Positions 46,735 to 58,066 of a stretch of DNA of 64,000 nt are shown in pieces. The stretch lies in contig NC_132911.1 in NCBI RefSeq assembly GCF_047675955.1, positions 71,085,133 through 71,149,132 of the forward strand. The letters run 5' to 3'. Below the pieces are notes generated by a model that searched no databases, was not told the DNA's origin, and worked only from the letters and a program-made list of their open reading frames with translations. Numbering within the stretch: the stretch's first letter is position 1; every line of letters begins with the position of its first letter. A program made the translations under genes and the position numbers. This stretch comes from Chlorocebus sabaeus (Eukaryota; Chordata; Mammalia; Primates; Cercopithecidae).

Positions 46735-47622
46735 CTGGAAATTAAATATTACATTTCGAATTCCCATTTTTATTTGCATTTTGTTTGGCATCTTATATGT
46801 AGGAATGGTCCAAGAAGAGAATCTCATTCCTTTAGGAACTGTACTTGCAACCTACCTTTCAGACTCCCAACCCACTTTTTAATAAAAAAGTACTATTATT
46901 CTAGTACCTGTTTCTGCTTTTTTGATAGTCAATACTGACAAACCCAAACCTCTGTAACTGAGTATGTTTGTCTGATTAGCACCTAATAATTCCACAGATT
47001 AGCTTATTCCAAACTGGAAACAGGAGCCATTAGCACTGGCAGGAAAATGGTGGAAACATTTTATGATATCTTTCACTGTGGCAGTTTTGACTTTAAGACA
47101 CAATGGTCATAGTGAGTATACAGCCATTGCTTTTCTGTCTCACAGATCGACGAGGATGAGCTATGAGCCAGGTTAGATGTATAAAAACTGGCGTGAAGAC
47201 CTTCACCTAAAAACATTAAAACAGCAAACCTAGCAGTTTTAGAGCAGGGATACCTATGTTGGCATTTTTACTGGACACATGCCTGTAAAATTAAGTCCCA
47301 AGTTAACAAAACACTGCAAAGAACATGGACTGGGGTAAAAAATCATGTCATACAGCACCCCAGGAGAATACTGAGAATATTGAGCCAGGCAGCAATAGGA
47401 AATGATTTATTAAGACATACAAGGTTGGACCTTGCAAAACAATCATTTTCATGTGCTGAAATGCTGAAAATATTTCACACAATCAATATTAGGAATATAA
47501 ATTACTGGTTTTGAGTAATTAAAAAAATTAACTGAAACAAAAATGTTTCATTTTAATACTATGATTCACAGGAACTGCAGACAACAACATGCATAATCCT
47601 GTCTTTACAAAGCCTAAAAAAT

Positions 47623-47908
47623 GGGCTAGACACGGTTTCTCACGCCTGTAATCCTAGCACTTTGTGGGGGCTGGGGCGGCTGGATCACCTGAGGTCAGGA
47701 GTTCTAGACAGCAAAACCCCGTCTCCACTAAAAATACAAAAATAAACCGGGCGTGAGGGTGGGTGCCTGTAATCCCAGCTACTCGGGAGGCTGAGGAAGG
47801 AGAATCGCTTGAACCTGGGAGGTGGAGGCTGCAGTGTGCTGCAGAGATCGTGCCACTGTGCTCCAGCCTGCACGGACGGGAGCGAGACTCCATCTCAAAA
47901 AAGCAACA
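47623..47908 (+). mobile_element. Alu (AluS-like), several small deletions
   Basis: Forward Alu inside the long SNHG6 intron, opposite to the host gene. Confidence 0.93.
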
Positions 47909-48348
47909 AAAAACCCCAAAGCTATCCACACCACCCCCTCCCCCACAAAAACCAAAAGACTGATAGGCACAAAATTCCAAATGGTGGGTACCTATGAATA
48001 GGAAGCAGGGGAATGTAAAAACAGATACTCTAGTATTGGTAATATCATAGTTCTCAAATGTATCGGTGGATTCTTTTGTATTATGCTTCAGAACTTTCCT
48101 GGACTACCAATTTTATCAATTATTTCGTTTGGAAATTTTTAGAAGTCCCAGCACTTACCAGTGAAAACAGAATTCAAGCTACTGAAGCCTCAAAAATAAG
48201 AATACCAAAAATATTTCAAGTATAAGCCATGACATTCGTCCTCTTGACAACGATTATTTCGCACGAAGCAATGCATTTCAAATTTGAAGAAAAAAAAAAA
48301 ACTACCTATACCAAGTCTCACTGACGAAATTTTAAAATTTGTTTCTAT

Positions 48349-48626
48349 GGCCGGGCACGGTGGTTCATGCCTGTAATCCCAGCACTTTGGGAGGCTCAGC
48401 CGGGTGGATCACGAGCTCAGGAGTTCAAGACCAGCCTGGCCAAGATAGTGAAACCCCGTCTCTACTAGAAATACAAAAATTAGCCGGGCGTGGTGGCAGG
48501 CACCTGTAATCCCAGCTACTCGGGAGGCTGAGGCAGAAAACTGCTTGAACCCTGAAGGTGGAGGATTCAGGGAGCCAAGATCCAGTCACTGCACTCCAGC
48601 CTGGGCGACAGAACAGACTCTGGCTC

Positions 48627-48653
<27 letters not shown>
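48349..48653 (+). mobile_element. Alu (AluS/Y-like)
   Basis: Full length with A28 tail, inside the SNHG6 long intron. Short GTTTCT repeats at the borders. Confidence 0.95.
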
Positions 48654-48660
<7 letters not shown>

Positions 48661-49019
48661 GAATAGCTAACAGGTTTTTCCAGCCTCCCAGCTGCTGACC
48701 CGTTTCTTCTGTATTATGTCCAGAAATACACATCTCTATGTATATACAAGCATCTCCGTATGTAGCAGGCATTTAGCCTAAGGGACTTCTATACTTGCAC
48801 GTGTTGTTCTCCGACCTCCATGCCTTGACTTTAGAGCGTATTACGAAGGAAGGTCCAGGAACAAATACCGACTAGTTCTACGAACGGGTCGAGACTAGTT
48901 ATGACTCAGTAAACTGCGCTTACTACAATTTCAAAGCCACTCACAAAGCACGGTCCAGTAAGGGTCATCTTGACAACTAACGGAAAATCACCTTCCTATT
49001 TATAAAACGCTCCCTTTTA

Positions 49020-49760
49020 AGGAAAACAAGCTGCCTACTAAGAGCCTGAAACCGCCAAGGCCGCACGCACAACTTAGATGGGGACACAAGAGAGATCTGG
49101 CCAAGGCCGGGTGGAGCACGAAGCCCCGCGGAGGTCCCTTGCAGGCACCTCCTTAAGTCAGAAGGCCCTTCACCAGTTTCTGAGCAGAGGACAGTGAACC
49201 GGTGTTGACGGATAAAGGTCAGCTAAGCCACCCAGGTGGTTACTGACAAAACGCGACTGCACAGATGGCTTGTGGGGAAAGCTCGTGGGCCTTGGGGGTG
49301 CAGGGAGCGTAGCCTTTTGGCCTACGCAGCAGCCGCCCGCTCCGCTGCGCCAGGAAAAGGGACAGGGGCCGCGTTCGGCACCCACATGGCGGAGGAACCC
49401 GGCACACAGAGGAGGAGGACCTAAGACCGCGATCACTCTCACCTCGCAGAGCAGAGCTACGGGCCCGCAAGGTCCGCCGCCGCCACCACACCAGCATGAC
49501 AGACGGTTCTTCGCGCTTCTTCCTCCCTCGCCGGTCGCGCGGGAAAGGAAGAGCGACATCAGAGGGCAGCTCTTAGGCACTCCGGTGGCCCTGCCTCTTC
49601 CGGTACGCGGCCCCGCCCCTCCCCGGGTGAAAAGAGAGGCTGAGTGCCGGGGCTCTGGGAAGGGGGCGGAGGGGAGATGAGACCTACACCTTAGCCCTCT
49701 TCCCTAGTTGCGCGGTGCGGCGACGCCGTGTGCCACATAGCAAGTTTATGTGGGGGCTTT
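49020..49760. promoter_or_regulatory. SNHG6: CpG island, SNHG6 promoter
   Basis: The only clearly GC- and CpG-rich stretch in the window that is not Alu, with many CG dinucleotides between about 49060 and 49735. It covers the SNHG6 TOP start, with CCCCGCCCC-type Sp1-like sites (49610-49622) upstream on the - strand. The long open frames here on both strands are by-products of high GC. Confidence 0.8.
49443..49551 (-). ncRNA. SNHG6: SNHG6 exon 1 (5'TOP)
   Basis: On the - strand, starts at or near C 49551 with CTTCCTTTCCC and ends GCGAG before GTGAGAGTG. GC-rich, inside the CpG island. Start could be two bases earlier (49553). Confidence 0.75.
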
Positions 49761-49866
49761 GTGACTTCCCGCAGGGGCTTTCCAGGCTCAGGAGTACCTC
49801 TGCTAGAGCTTGTCAATGATTAATGCAGTTTGCAGTGGATGCAAACGAGCAATATATACCCTAAAA

Positions 49867-50150
49867 GGCCGGGCGCGGCGGCTCAAGCCTGTAATCCCAG
49901 CCCTTTGGGAGGCCTAGGCGGGAGGATCACCCGAGGTCGGGAGTTCAAGACCAGCCTGTCCAACATGGCGAAACCCCCATCTCTACAAAAAAATTGGCCG
50001 AGTGTGGTGACGCGTGCCTGTAGTCCCAGCTACCCGGGAGGCTGAGGCACGAGAAATCGCTTGAACCCAGGCAGCGGAGGTTGCAGTGAGCCAGGGATCG
50101 CGCCACTGCACTCTAGCCTGGGTGAGACTCCGTCTCAAAACGAACAAAAA
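49867..50150 (+). mobile_element. Alu (AluS-like)
   Basis: Nearly full length, directly upstream of the SNHG6 CpG island. Confidence 0.94.
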
Positions 50151-50414
50151 AACCCACATATATATAGCATTCGTAAAGCAGTTACCTACCTTGTTTATGA
50201 ACATGTTATAATTTGCTGTTGATTTCCATGTCTTATTACTCCTGTTTTTCTCAATCATTGTATTATAGAATCCTGGCTGCAAAGCATTGGGTTTAATGCT
50301 GGAGGAGAAAGATTTATGATCTTGTTGCCAGAAAGAATACACATGAAAGCATACGATTAAACAATTGAATTATTTAAATATAGGTCATCTCTCCTTAATT
50401 TTTTTGGCTTTTGT

Positions 50415-50712
50415 TTTGTTTTGTTTGTTTTGAGACGGAGTCTCGCTTTGTCGCCCAGGCTGGAGTGCAGTGGCACAATATCGGCTCACTACAAGCTCCG
50501 CCTCCCGAGTTCACGCCATTCTCCTGCCTCAGCCTCCGGAGTTGCTGGAACTACAGGTGCCCTCCACCACGCCCGGCTAGTTTTTTTGTATTTTTAGTAG
50601 AGACGGGGTTTCACCGTGTTAGTCAGGATGGTCTCGATCTCCTGACCTCGTGATCTGCTGCCTCGGCCTCCCAAAATGCTGGGATTACAGGCGTGAGCCA
50701 CCGCGCCCGGCC
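50415..50712 (-). mobile_element. AluY-like
   Basis: Low divergence, GTGTTAGTCAGGATGGTCTCG and CCGCGCCCGGCC end. Confidence 0.95.
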
Positions 50713-50737
50713 ATTTTTTTTGTTTTTTTGGTTGGTT

Positions 50738-51013
50738 GGTTTTTTTTTTGAGACAGGGTCTCCTCTATTGCTCAGCCTGGAGTGTAGTAGTGCAGTCATG
50801 GCTCACAGCAGCTTCCATCTTCTAGGATCCTCAAGAGATTCTCCCACCTCAGTCTTGAGTAGCTAAGTGCTCACCACCATGCCCTAATTTTTAAAATGTT
50901 TTGTAGAGATGCGGGTCTCACTATGTTGGTCTCCAACTCCTGGCCTCAAGCAATCCTCTCGCCTTGGCTTCTCAAAGTGCTGGGATTACAGGCATGAGCC
51001 ACAGCGCCTGGCC
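50738..51013 (-). mobile_element. Alu (AluJ-like), source side of a local duplication
   Basis: Diverged full Alu. Its right part plus 130 bp of flank recur at 53566-53783. Confidence 0.92.
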
Positions 51014-51145
51014 AATCTCTCCTTTAGAAACTGGAAATCTAAGAAACGAATACAAAATCCAGTACACAATTTCAATTTGCCTCAAGTCACATAGAGTATG
51101 AATATCTAAGCCTAGTAAGCCTAGCAAAACAAATTGTGATTGTAC
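50929..51145 (+). repeat. Local duplication, copy A
   Basis: Alu 5' end plus non-repetitive flank (AATCTCTCCTTTAGAAACTG... to AAACAAATTGTGAT). Homologous to 53566-53783 in the same orientation. Confidence 0.88.
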
Positions 51146-51254
51146 CTCCTTTAACAAAGGATTGCAAAGTACTTTACAGGAGCTTAAAAATCTTTGCTTG
51201 GGCCTCCAAGTGGAAGTTGTTTCTCCTGTTAAGTAGTGACATGGACCTCAACCT

Positions 51255-51475
51255 GCTTCATGGACCTCCTGGGTTCAAGCTATTCTCCTGCCTCAGCTTC
51301 TAGAGTAGCTGGGATTATAGGTGCCTCCAGCCACACCCAGCTAATTTTTGTATTTTTAGTAGAGATGGGGTTTTATCATGTTGGCCAGGGTGGTCTTGAA
51401 CTCCTGACCTCAAGTGATTCACCCGCCCCGGCCTCCCAAAGTGCCGAGTTACAGGCATGAGTCACTGCACCCAGC
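51255..51475 (-). mobile_element. Alu, 3'-truncated
   Basis: Alu body without the poly-T end, beginning at CCTGGGTTCAAGC. Confidence 0.92.
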
Positions 51476-51870
51476 TATGTCTTCATATAACAACATTCAA
51501 AGGTGGGAAGGAGAGACATTTCACATGTTTCTCTTTTAACTAGATTGGAAAATCTTCCCGAGAACGCCCACAGTTGACTTGTCTTCTGGTCTCATTGGCC
51601 TTGATTGGGTTACAAGTCCAGGCATTATCAGCTTATAACATGGGAAAGTGGACTCTGACAGAAAGAGAAGGGAGATGCCTGTTCCGTAGGCTGCTAATAG
51701 TGCCTGCACACAGGGGAACCTTAATGTTAAAGTGTGAGGGTATTGCTGTGAATCCATGAGCTCACCTCTCATTACTATTCAAAGTGAGAGAAGATTACAA
51801 GGATACAATGAAAGATATAGGAATTCTGACAAAGAATGGATACAGATTTTCAGTTCCACTTCTGTTACAA
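51476..51870. other. Nothing recognised
   Basis: Unique-looking, no exon evidence. Confidence 0.45.
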
Positions 51871-51889
51871 AAGCAAAAATAGCTTTTCT

Positions 51890-52380
51890 TTAGCATAGCT
51901 TTATTGACATACAAAAACTGCACATATTGAAAATGAAAAATTGGATAAGTTTTGACATATGTGAAATCATCACCTGTGAAACCATCACCACATTCAAGAT
52001 AATCAGCATACTCATCATCCCTAAACATTTCTTCATTCCCTAATCCAAAAGTCACCCTCACATCACTCCCCTCAACTGCACCAGGGAACCACTGACTTGT
52101 TTTCTGTCATTATAGATCAATTTGCTTTTTCTATAATTTGTTTAAATGAAATCATTCAGAATATACTTTATTTACAGTGTTATTGAGGTATTATTGACAT
52201 ACAAAAAAACTGCACATATTTAATGCATACAATTTGATGGGCCAGGATGCACTGTGTTTTGGTCTGGTTGCTTTCACTCAGCATAATTATTTTGAGATTC
52301 ATCCATGCAGTTTTGTGTTACAGCAGTTAATTCCTTTTTATTGCTGAATGGTATTCCCTTATCTGAGTATACCACAATTT
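51890..52380 (-). mobile_element. Old L1 3' region (L1ME-like) with internal repeat
   Basis: Reverse L1 3' sequence. TTATTGACATACAAAAACTGCACATA at 51902 recurs with two extra A at 52192. Confidence 0.7.
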
Positions 52381-52424
52381 TTTTTTTCTGTTTTTTGTTT
52401 GCTTGCTTGTTGGTTTGTTTGTCT

Positions 52425-52709
52425 TTTGAGACAGAGTCTTGCTATGTTGCCCAAGCTGGAATGCAGTGGTAGGATCTTGGCTCACTGCAACCTCTACCTC
52501 CTGGGTTTAAGCAATTCTCTTGCCTCAGCCTCCCGAGTAGCTGGGACTATAGGCGCCTGCCACCAAGCCTGGCTAATTTTTGTATTTTTAGTAGACATGG
52601 GGTTTCACCGTGTTGGCTAGGCTGGGCTCAAACTCCTTGCCTCAAGTGATTCGCCTACCTTGGCCTCCGGAAGTGCTGGGATTACAGGTGTAAGCCACTG
52701 CACCAGGCT
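52425..52709 (-). mobile_element. Alu (AluS-like)
   Basis: Full length. The pyrimidine tract that follows lies at its 5' end, so it is not a tail expansion. Confidence 0.94.
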
Positions 52710-52882
52710 CCTGTCTTCTTCCTCTTCCTCTTCTTCCTTTTCTCCTCCTCTTCTTCCTCCTCCTCTTCTTCTTCCTCCCTCTATTCTTCCTCCTCCTCCA
52801 CTTCCTCCTCCTCTTCTTCCTCCTCCTCTTCTTCCTCCTCCTCCTCTTCCTTCTCTTCTTCCTCTTCCTCTCTCTCTTTTTC
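52710..52882 (+). repeat. (TCCTCT)n-type polypyrimidine tract, about 170 bp
   Basis: Almost pure C/T on the + strand with mixed TTCCTCCTCC units and near-mirror symmetry. It causes the serine/proline/leucine-rich false frame on this strand and a glycine/arginine-rich one on the other. Confidence 0.96.
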
Positions 52883-53164
52883 TGTTGAAGCCTTTGTATT
52901 TCTTCATCTCTATCGAAGACCTCCTTGACTTCCTCTCTTCTTTGAGTTCATTTCTCGAATTTCCTCTTCCTATGCAAAACTTTTTTTTCCTATAGTTTCT
53001 CGTTGGAGAAATGCAAAGTTTAATGTTCACTACTTTATGTTTTGCTCTTAGTAAAGAGATTTTTGGAATTTAGAACTCCCTTTTCCCTTTCGAGTCTGTC
53101 ATCTCCAAAAGGGCTTAAGAAAGTTAATCTAGAGACTCAGAGTTGCCTAGAAGCCTTGATTACT

Positions 53165-53905
53165 AGTGTCCATCATTTCCCATTGTACTTTTAAAATACT
53201 CACTTGTTTGTATGGTCAATTGATTTTTGGCATGGGTGCCAATACCATCTATGTGGAAAGGACAAACTTTCCAACAAATGGTGCTGGGAAAACTGGATAT
53301 CCAATGCAAAAAAATAAAATAAAATAAGTTGGACCTTTATCTGACATTATATAAAAAAATTAACTCAAAATGAATCAAAGACCTAAATTTAGGAGTTAAA
53401 ACTATAAAATTCTAGAAGAAAACATAGGGGACAATCTTCATGACACTGGATCTGGCAGTGATTTTTTGGCTATAACACCGAAAGCACAGGCAACAAAAGG
53501 AAAAATAAATTGTACTTCATCAAATGAAAAAATTTTGTGCATCAAGGGATACAGACAAGAGAGTGGCCAGGCTAGTCTCCAACTCCTGGCCTCAAGCGAT
53601 CCTCTTGCCTTGGCTTCCCAAAGTGCTGGGATTACAGGCATCGGCCACAGCTCCTGGCCAATCTCTCCTTTAAAAACTGGAAATCTAAGAAACAAATACA
53701 AATCCAGTATGAAATTTCAATTTGCCTTAAATAACATAGGGTATGAATATCTAAGCCTAGCAAAACAAATTGTAATTTTTGGTCTTTATATATTCCAAAT
53801 ATTTTCTCCTAATCTGTGGATGGTTTGTATTTAATAACACTGAACCATACACTTAAAATTGGTTAAGATAGTAAATTTTGTTACATGTATTTTACTACAA
53901 TAAAC
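53165..53905 (+). mobile_element. Old L1 fragment broken by a local duplication
   Basis: Forward ORF2 sequence (GGTCAATTGATTTTTGGC, AAATGGTGCTGGGAAAACTG, AATTCTAGAAGAAAACATAG) stops at 53565. After the duplicated block a 3' end CATACACTTAAAATTGG...TTTTACTACAATAAA follows. Confidence 0.8.
53566..53783 (+). repeat. Local duplication, copy B, inserted in L1
   Basis: Contains the Alu 5' end (reverse) and the same flank as copy A, so it came from the 50.9 kb locus. Lacks a 9-base unit (GCCTAGTAA) present in copy A. Confidence 0.88.
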
Positions 53906-53909
53906 AATG

Positions 53910-54190
53910 TTTTTTTTGAGATGGAGTCTCACTCTGTCGCCCAGGCTGGTGTGATCTGAGCTCACTGCAAGCTCCACCTCCTGGATTCAAGCGATTCTCC
54001 TGCCTCAGCCTCCCGAGTAGCTGGCTTTATAGGTGCCTGCCACCAATGCATGGCTAATTTTTGTAATTTTAGTAAAGACAGGATTTCACCATGTTGGCCA
54101 GGCTGGTCTCAAACTCCTGACCTCAAGTGATCCACCCACCTCAGCCTCCCAAAGTGCTGGAATTACAGGCGTGAGCCACCACATCTGGCC
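53910..54190 (-). mobile_element. Alu (AluS-like)
   Basis: Full length apart from a short deletion after CAGGCTGG. Confidence 0.94.
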
Positions 54191-54309
54191 TACAATTAAT
54201 AATTTTTTAAAAGACATTTTAAAAAGGAAAGAAATCCACCTATCTTCACATGGCCTGTCTCATTTTCTGCTTCTCCTTTCTGGTGATGCTACAGTCACCA
54301 TGGCCTACT

Positions 54310-54960
54310 CTTAGTTCTTGGAATATGTCAGATAATTTTCACATCCCAAGGCCTTTACTGTTGCCTGGAATTCTCTTGTCCCAGATTTTTTAGTAGCTGA
54401 CTTCTTTTCTTTTTTCGATCTCAGTTTTAATGTCAACTTCTCAGAGAGGCCACATTTCCCCCACCTGTCTAAAGTGGGCCAACTCCAACATATCTCCCTT
54501 TTTATTTCCTTCATTAACACTTAGCATAGGCCGGGGGTAGTGGCTCATGCCTGTAATCCCAGCATTCTGGGAGACCAAGGCGGGTGGATCACCTGAGGTC
54601 GGGAGTTCGAGACCATCCTGACCAACATGGAGAAACCTTGTCTCTACTAAAAATACAAAAATTTAGCCGGGCGTGGTGGTGCATGTCTGTAATTCCAGCT
54701 ACTCGGGAGGCTGAGGCAGGAGAATTGCTTGAACCACTGCACTCCAGCCTGGGCAACAAGAGTGAAACTCCGTCTCAAAAAAAACCCCAAAAAACACCTT
54801 AGCATAATCTTCAATTTTCTTGTTTATTTACTTACATACTTTCACACCCTCACTGCATATAAATCCTGTGAGAGGAAAGTTCTTGTCTTATTCACCTTTT
54901 TATTCCTGGCACCTAATACAGTCCCTAGCACTTAATACATATTTGTTGAATGAATAAATA
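54310..54960 (-). mobile_element. L2 fragment split by an Alu
   Basis: The L2-like parts 54330-54528 and 54798-54960 (CACCTAATACAGTCCCTAGCACTTAA, TTGTTGAATGAATAAATAAATG) flank the Alu. Confidence 0.65.
54530..54790 (+). mobile_element. Alu (AluS-like) with 3' arm deletion
   Basis: Jumps from GCTTGAACC to ACTGCACTCCAGCC. Target duplication CTTAGCATA on both sides. Confidence 0.94.
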
Positions 54961-55074
54961 AATGAATCACACATATGTGCTGATTTGGAAAAATTTTCAA
55001 GATATTTAAAAATTTTAAAGCTAGGTTCAGAAGGTATTTGGAAAGACTGCATTTTTGGTTAGATTTAAAAAATG

Positions 55075-55340
55075 CAGGATGGGAGGGAAGATCACCCGAG
55101 CCTAGGAGTTCAAGACCAGCTGGGCAACATAAGGAGACCCCATATCTACAAAAAATTAAAAAATGATCTGGGTGTGGTGGGACATGCCTGGTGGTATAGT
55201 CGCAGCTACACCAGAGGCTGAGGTGTGAGGATAGCTTGAACCCAGAACACTGAGGCTGTAGTGAATCTGATCTCATCACTGCACGCCAGCCTTGGTGACA
55301 GAGTGAGACCCTGACTCAAAAAAAAAAAAAAAAAAAAAAG
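55075..55340 (+). mobile_element. Alu (AluJ-like), 5'-truncated
   Basis: Starts within the left arm and ends in about A18. Confidence 0.9.
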
Positions 55341-55412
55341 AATAAAAGAAGCATATATGTGATTGTTAATGCATAGGACTTTTTTTTAAGAGACTACAAA
55401 AGCACCTGTTTA

Positions 55413-55715
55413 TGACTGGGCATGGTGGCTCACGCCTGTAATCCCAACACTTTTGGAGGCCAAGACCGGTGGATTGCTCAAGCCCAGGAGTTCCAGACCA
55501 GCCTGGGCAACATTGTGAAACCCTGTCTCTACAAAAAAATACGAAAAAATTAGCCAGGCGTGGTGGTGCGTGCCTGTAGTCCCAGCTACTTGGAAGGCTG
55601 AGGCACGCGAATCACTTGAGCCCAGGAGGTGGAGGTTTCACTGAGCTGAGATCGCACCACTGTACTCCAGACTGGATGACAGACCAATACTCTGTCTCAA
55701 ACAAACAAGAAAACG
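55413..55715 (+). mobile_element. Alu (AluJ/S-like)
   Basis: Full length; flanks AAAAGCACCTGTTT and AAAAGAACCTGTTT. Confidence 0.94.
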
Positions 55716-55720
55716 AAAAA

Positions 55721-57256
55721 GAACCTGTTTGTAATTTTATAATGAATACCTCTAGGAGTGAAACTTGAGTTTGTGGGGAAAGTGATCTTCTTATTTTTTA
55801 ATATATCATTCTTTCCTATTTGGATTTTTACTATGCATATGCATTGATTTTGTAATTAAATTAAATTGAAAAAATACTATTAAAGTAGTACATTTTCTCT
55901 GCAGGGTGCAAAACTAGACCATTTCTAAGATTTGCCCCATCAGCCCATTATTTCTTCATCCTGAGTGACATTATAAAAAGGGTTCAGTGTTTTCCAGCAA
56001 TGAGTGCATCCCTGGGGGTCACTGGTCTCTAAGTTGCTGAACTGAGCTAATGCTGACAATTACGAATACAACTAAAACCACTTCAAGGGGAATATTTCAT
56101 GGTTTAAATGTGATATAGTTAGTTTATCAAAAGTAACTTTTAAAAAATAGCACTTCTTTGATGATATAATCATGATTACCTACCTTATGAAGTTTACGTT
56201 GTATAGATAGACATACATGTCGATTCAGGGACATATAGGATATTATTTTTTATGGGCTGTCATGATCTATAGTCTGCACTTACATATGTGAATCTCATTA
56301 GTAATTTAATACATTTGGCCCTTGGCCCTTTTTTATATTAGTGAATGATTTAGAGAACCTCCCATGTCCCCTAGATGTTTGCAGCAGAAAATGGGGTTGG
56401 AACTGGTAGGAAGTCGGCTGTAATAACTATATCCTTGTGCTTTTCCTTACTCAATAGTAAGCATGTCAAAATAGAGTTAATGCAAGAGAAATGTAAATGA
56501 CCCTAGTCATAAATGCATGACTTTTCTATATAAGATTCTTTTACCTGAAGCAGAATTATTTCTAAACATAATATTGACATTGAGATAATCGTAGTATTTA
56601 TACCTCTCGTCAAGGTTAAAGTTCCAAATCTGTGGAAAAATACATTAAATTGTCAGAAACTAGGGCACTGATCTAAATGAAAATTGATTCTTAGATACTT
56701 GAAATATATGAACTTTACTGAGATAATTTTGGTGAAAATTAACTAAATTACTTATTATTTCTGCCAGGATCCAAAATAATGAGGTAGTCACAGTGGCTTT
56801 AATTGTCAATGTGAGACACTAGTGTTTTCCTTTTCTGTTTAAACATTTAAATTTTATGTTAAGAATAAACTTTGCAAATAACTACTTAAATACTACAAAT
56901 TCTGAATGCAAAGGAATGCTTTAAAATTATTCAAGCTGGCCAATGAGACCTGATGGGAAGTCTGCTAGGGGACTTGAGGGAAGGTTTTCTTCTGTGATGA
57001 AGAGACACATATGGGAAGAAATGCCTCTTCTTCCCCGGATATTCTTATCTAGACCCTGAAAGAACACCTGACCCTGTTGCAAATGTCTTGTTAAATGAGG
57101 GGGAGGGGAGTTTATCTGAGATGGCAAAGTGGAAAAGAGAAGGAGCCCAGCAACATAAAGACACCTAATAGTCACCAAATTAAATAGAATGAACTAGCCA
57201 GGGAGCCACTCCAGCGTAGGCTTCTTGTTAACATAAAATAATTTTTTTTAACTCTT
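55721..57256. other. Long stretch without Alu; partly unknown old repeat
   Basis: No exon seen. The 56935-57200 part (TGGGAAGTCTGCTAGGGGAC, AAAGAGAAGGAGCCCAGC) looks like an old transposon or LTR, but I cannot assign it. Confidence 0.4.
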
Positions 57257-57270
57257 AAAAGAGTATTCAA

Positions 57271-57577
57271 GAGCCGGGCGCGGTGGCTCACGCCTGTAAT
57301 CCCAGCACTTTGGGAGGCCGAGGCGGGCGGATCACAAGGTCAGGAGATCGAGACCATGGTGAAACCCCGTCTCTACTAAAAAATAGAAAAAAATTAGCCG
57401 GCGCAGTGGCGGGCGCCTGTAGTCCCGGCTACTCGGGAGGCTGAGGCAGGAGAATGGCGTGAACCCGGGAGGCGGAGCTTGCAGTGAGCCGAGATTGCGC
57501 CACTGCACTCCAGCCTGGGTGACAAAGCGAGACTCCGTCTCAAAAAAAAAATAATAATAATAAAAAATTTAAAAAAA
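57271..57577 (+). mobile_element. AluY
   Basis: Low divergence with a small deletion (GAGACCATGGTGAAACC). Target duplication (A/G)AGTATTCAAGA-like on both sides. Confidence 0.95.
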
Positions 57578-57779
57578 ATAAAAAAGTATTCAAGAATGAT
57601 TACACAGAGAGTCCAGAATGTGGAAGTAATTGAAACATTCAAACTAAGGTTAAATTACGTTATTCACACTTCGGGGATAATATAATATAAATTATGTCCT
57701 GAAATTAATATCCCATTAAAGCTTTCAACAAATTACTATAAGGAATCAGCAACCTTTTTCTCAAATTTTACCAGCTTCA

Positions 57780-58066
57780 CTTTTTTTTTTTGAGATGGAG
57801 TCTCGCTCTGTCGCCCAGGCTGGAGTGCAGTGGCGCAATCTCGGCTCGCTGCAACCTCCACCTCCCAGGTTCAAGCAATTCTTCTGCCTCAGCCTCCCAA
57901 GTAGCTGGGTTGTGCCACCATGGCCGGCTAATTTTTGTATTTTTAGTAGAAGTGGGCTTTCACTGTGTTGGCCAGGTTGGTTTTGAACTCCTGACCTCAT
58001 GATCCGCCCACTTTAGCCTCCCAAAGTGTTGGGATTACAGGTGTGAGCCACGCTCCTGGCCACCAT
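57780..58066 (-). mobile_element. Alu (AluS-like)
   Basis: Full length with a short deletion at GCTGGGTTGTGCCACC. Confidence 0.94.

Larger units (their letters stand above)
45938..49551 (-). ncRNA. SNHG6: SNHG6 snoRNA host gene
   Basis: Spliced non-coding host gene of SNORD87. On the - strand it begins in a CpG island at a pyrimidine-rich start (CTTCCTTTCCC), the 5'TOP form typical of snoRNA host genes. It contains an intron with a recognisable SNORD87 and ends near AATAAA signals at 46007-46012 and 45958-45963. Exons supported by splice sites: 49443-49551, 46623-46734, 46333-46401 and a probable terminal exon from 46118. More exons may exist in the 2.7 kb between the first two. Human order (MCMDC2 then SNHG6, convergent) agrees. 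The RNA is thought to be non-coding and NMD-sensitive, like other SNHG transcripts. Confidence 0.85.

Noticed and set aside
46631..46882. Open frame on the + strand opposite SNHG6
   Set aside because: Shadow of the host gene's exon; no protein similarity or splice support.
49170..49680. 136-codon frames on both strands in the CpG island
   Set aside because: High GC lowers stop frequency. The region is explained by SNHG6 exon 1 and promoter, and the frames lack coding features.
52617..53030. Glycine/arginine-rich and serine/proline-rich frames
   Set aside because: Translation of the polypyrimidine tract in the two directions.
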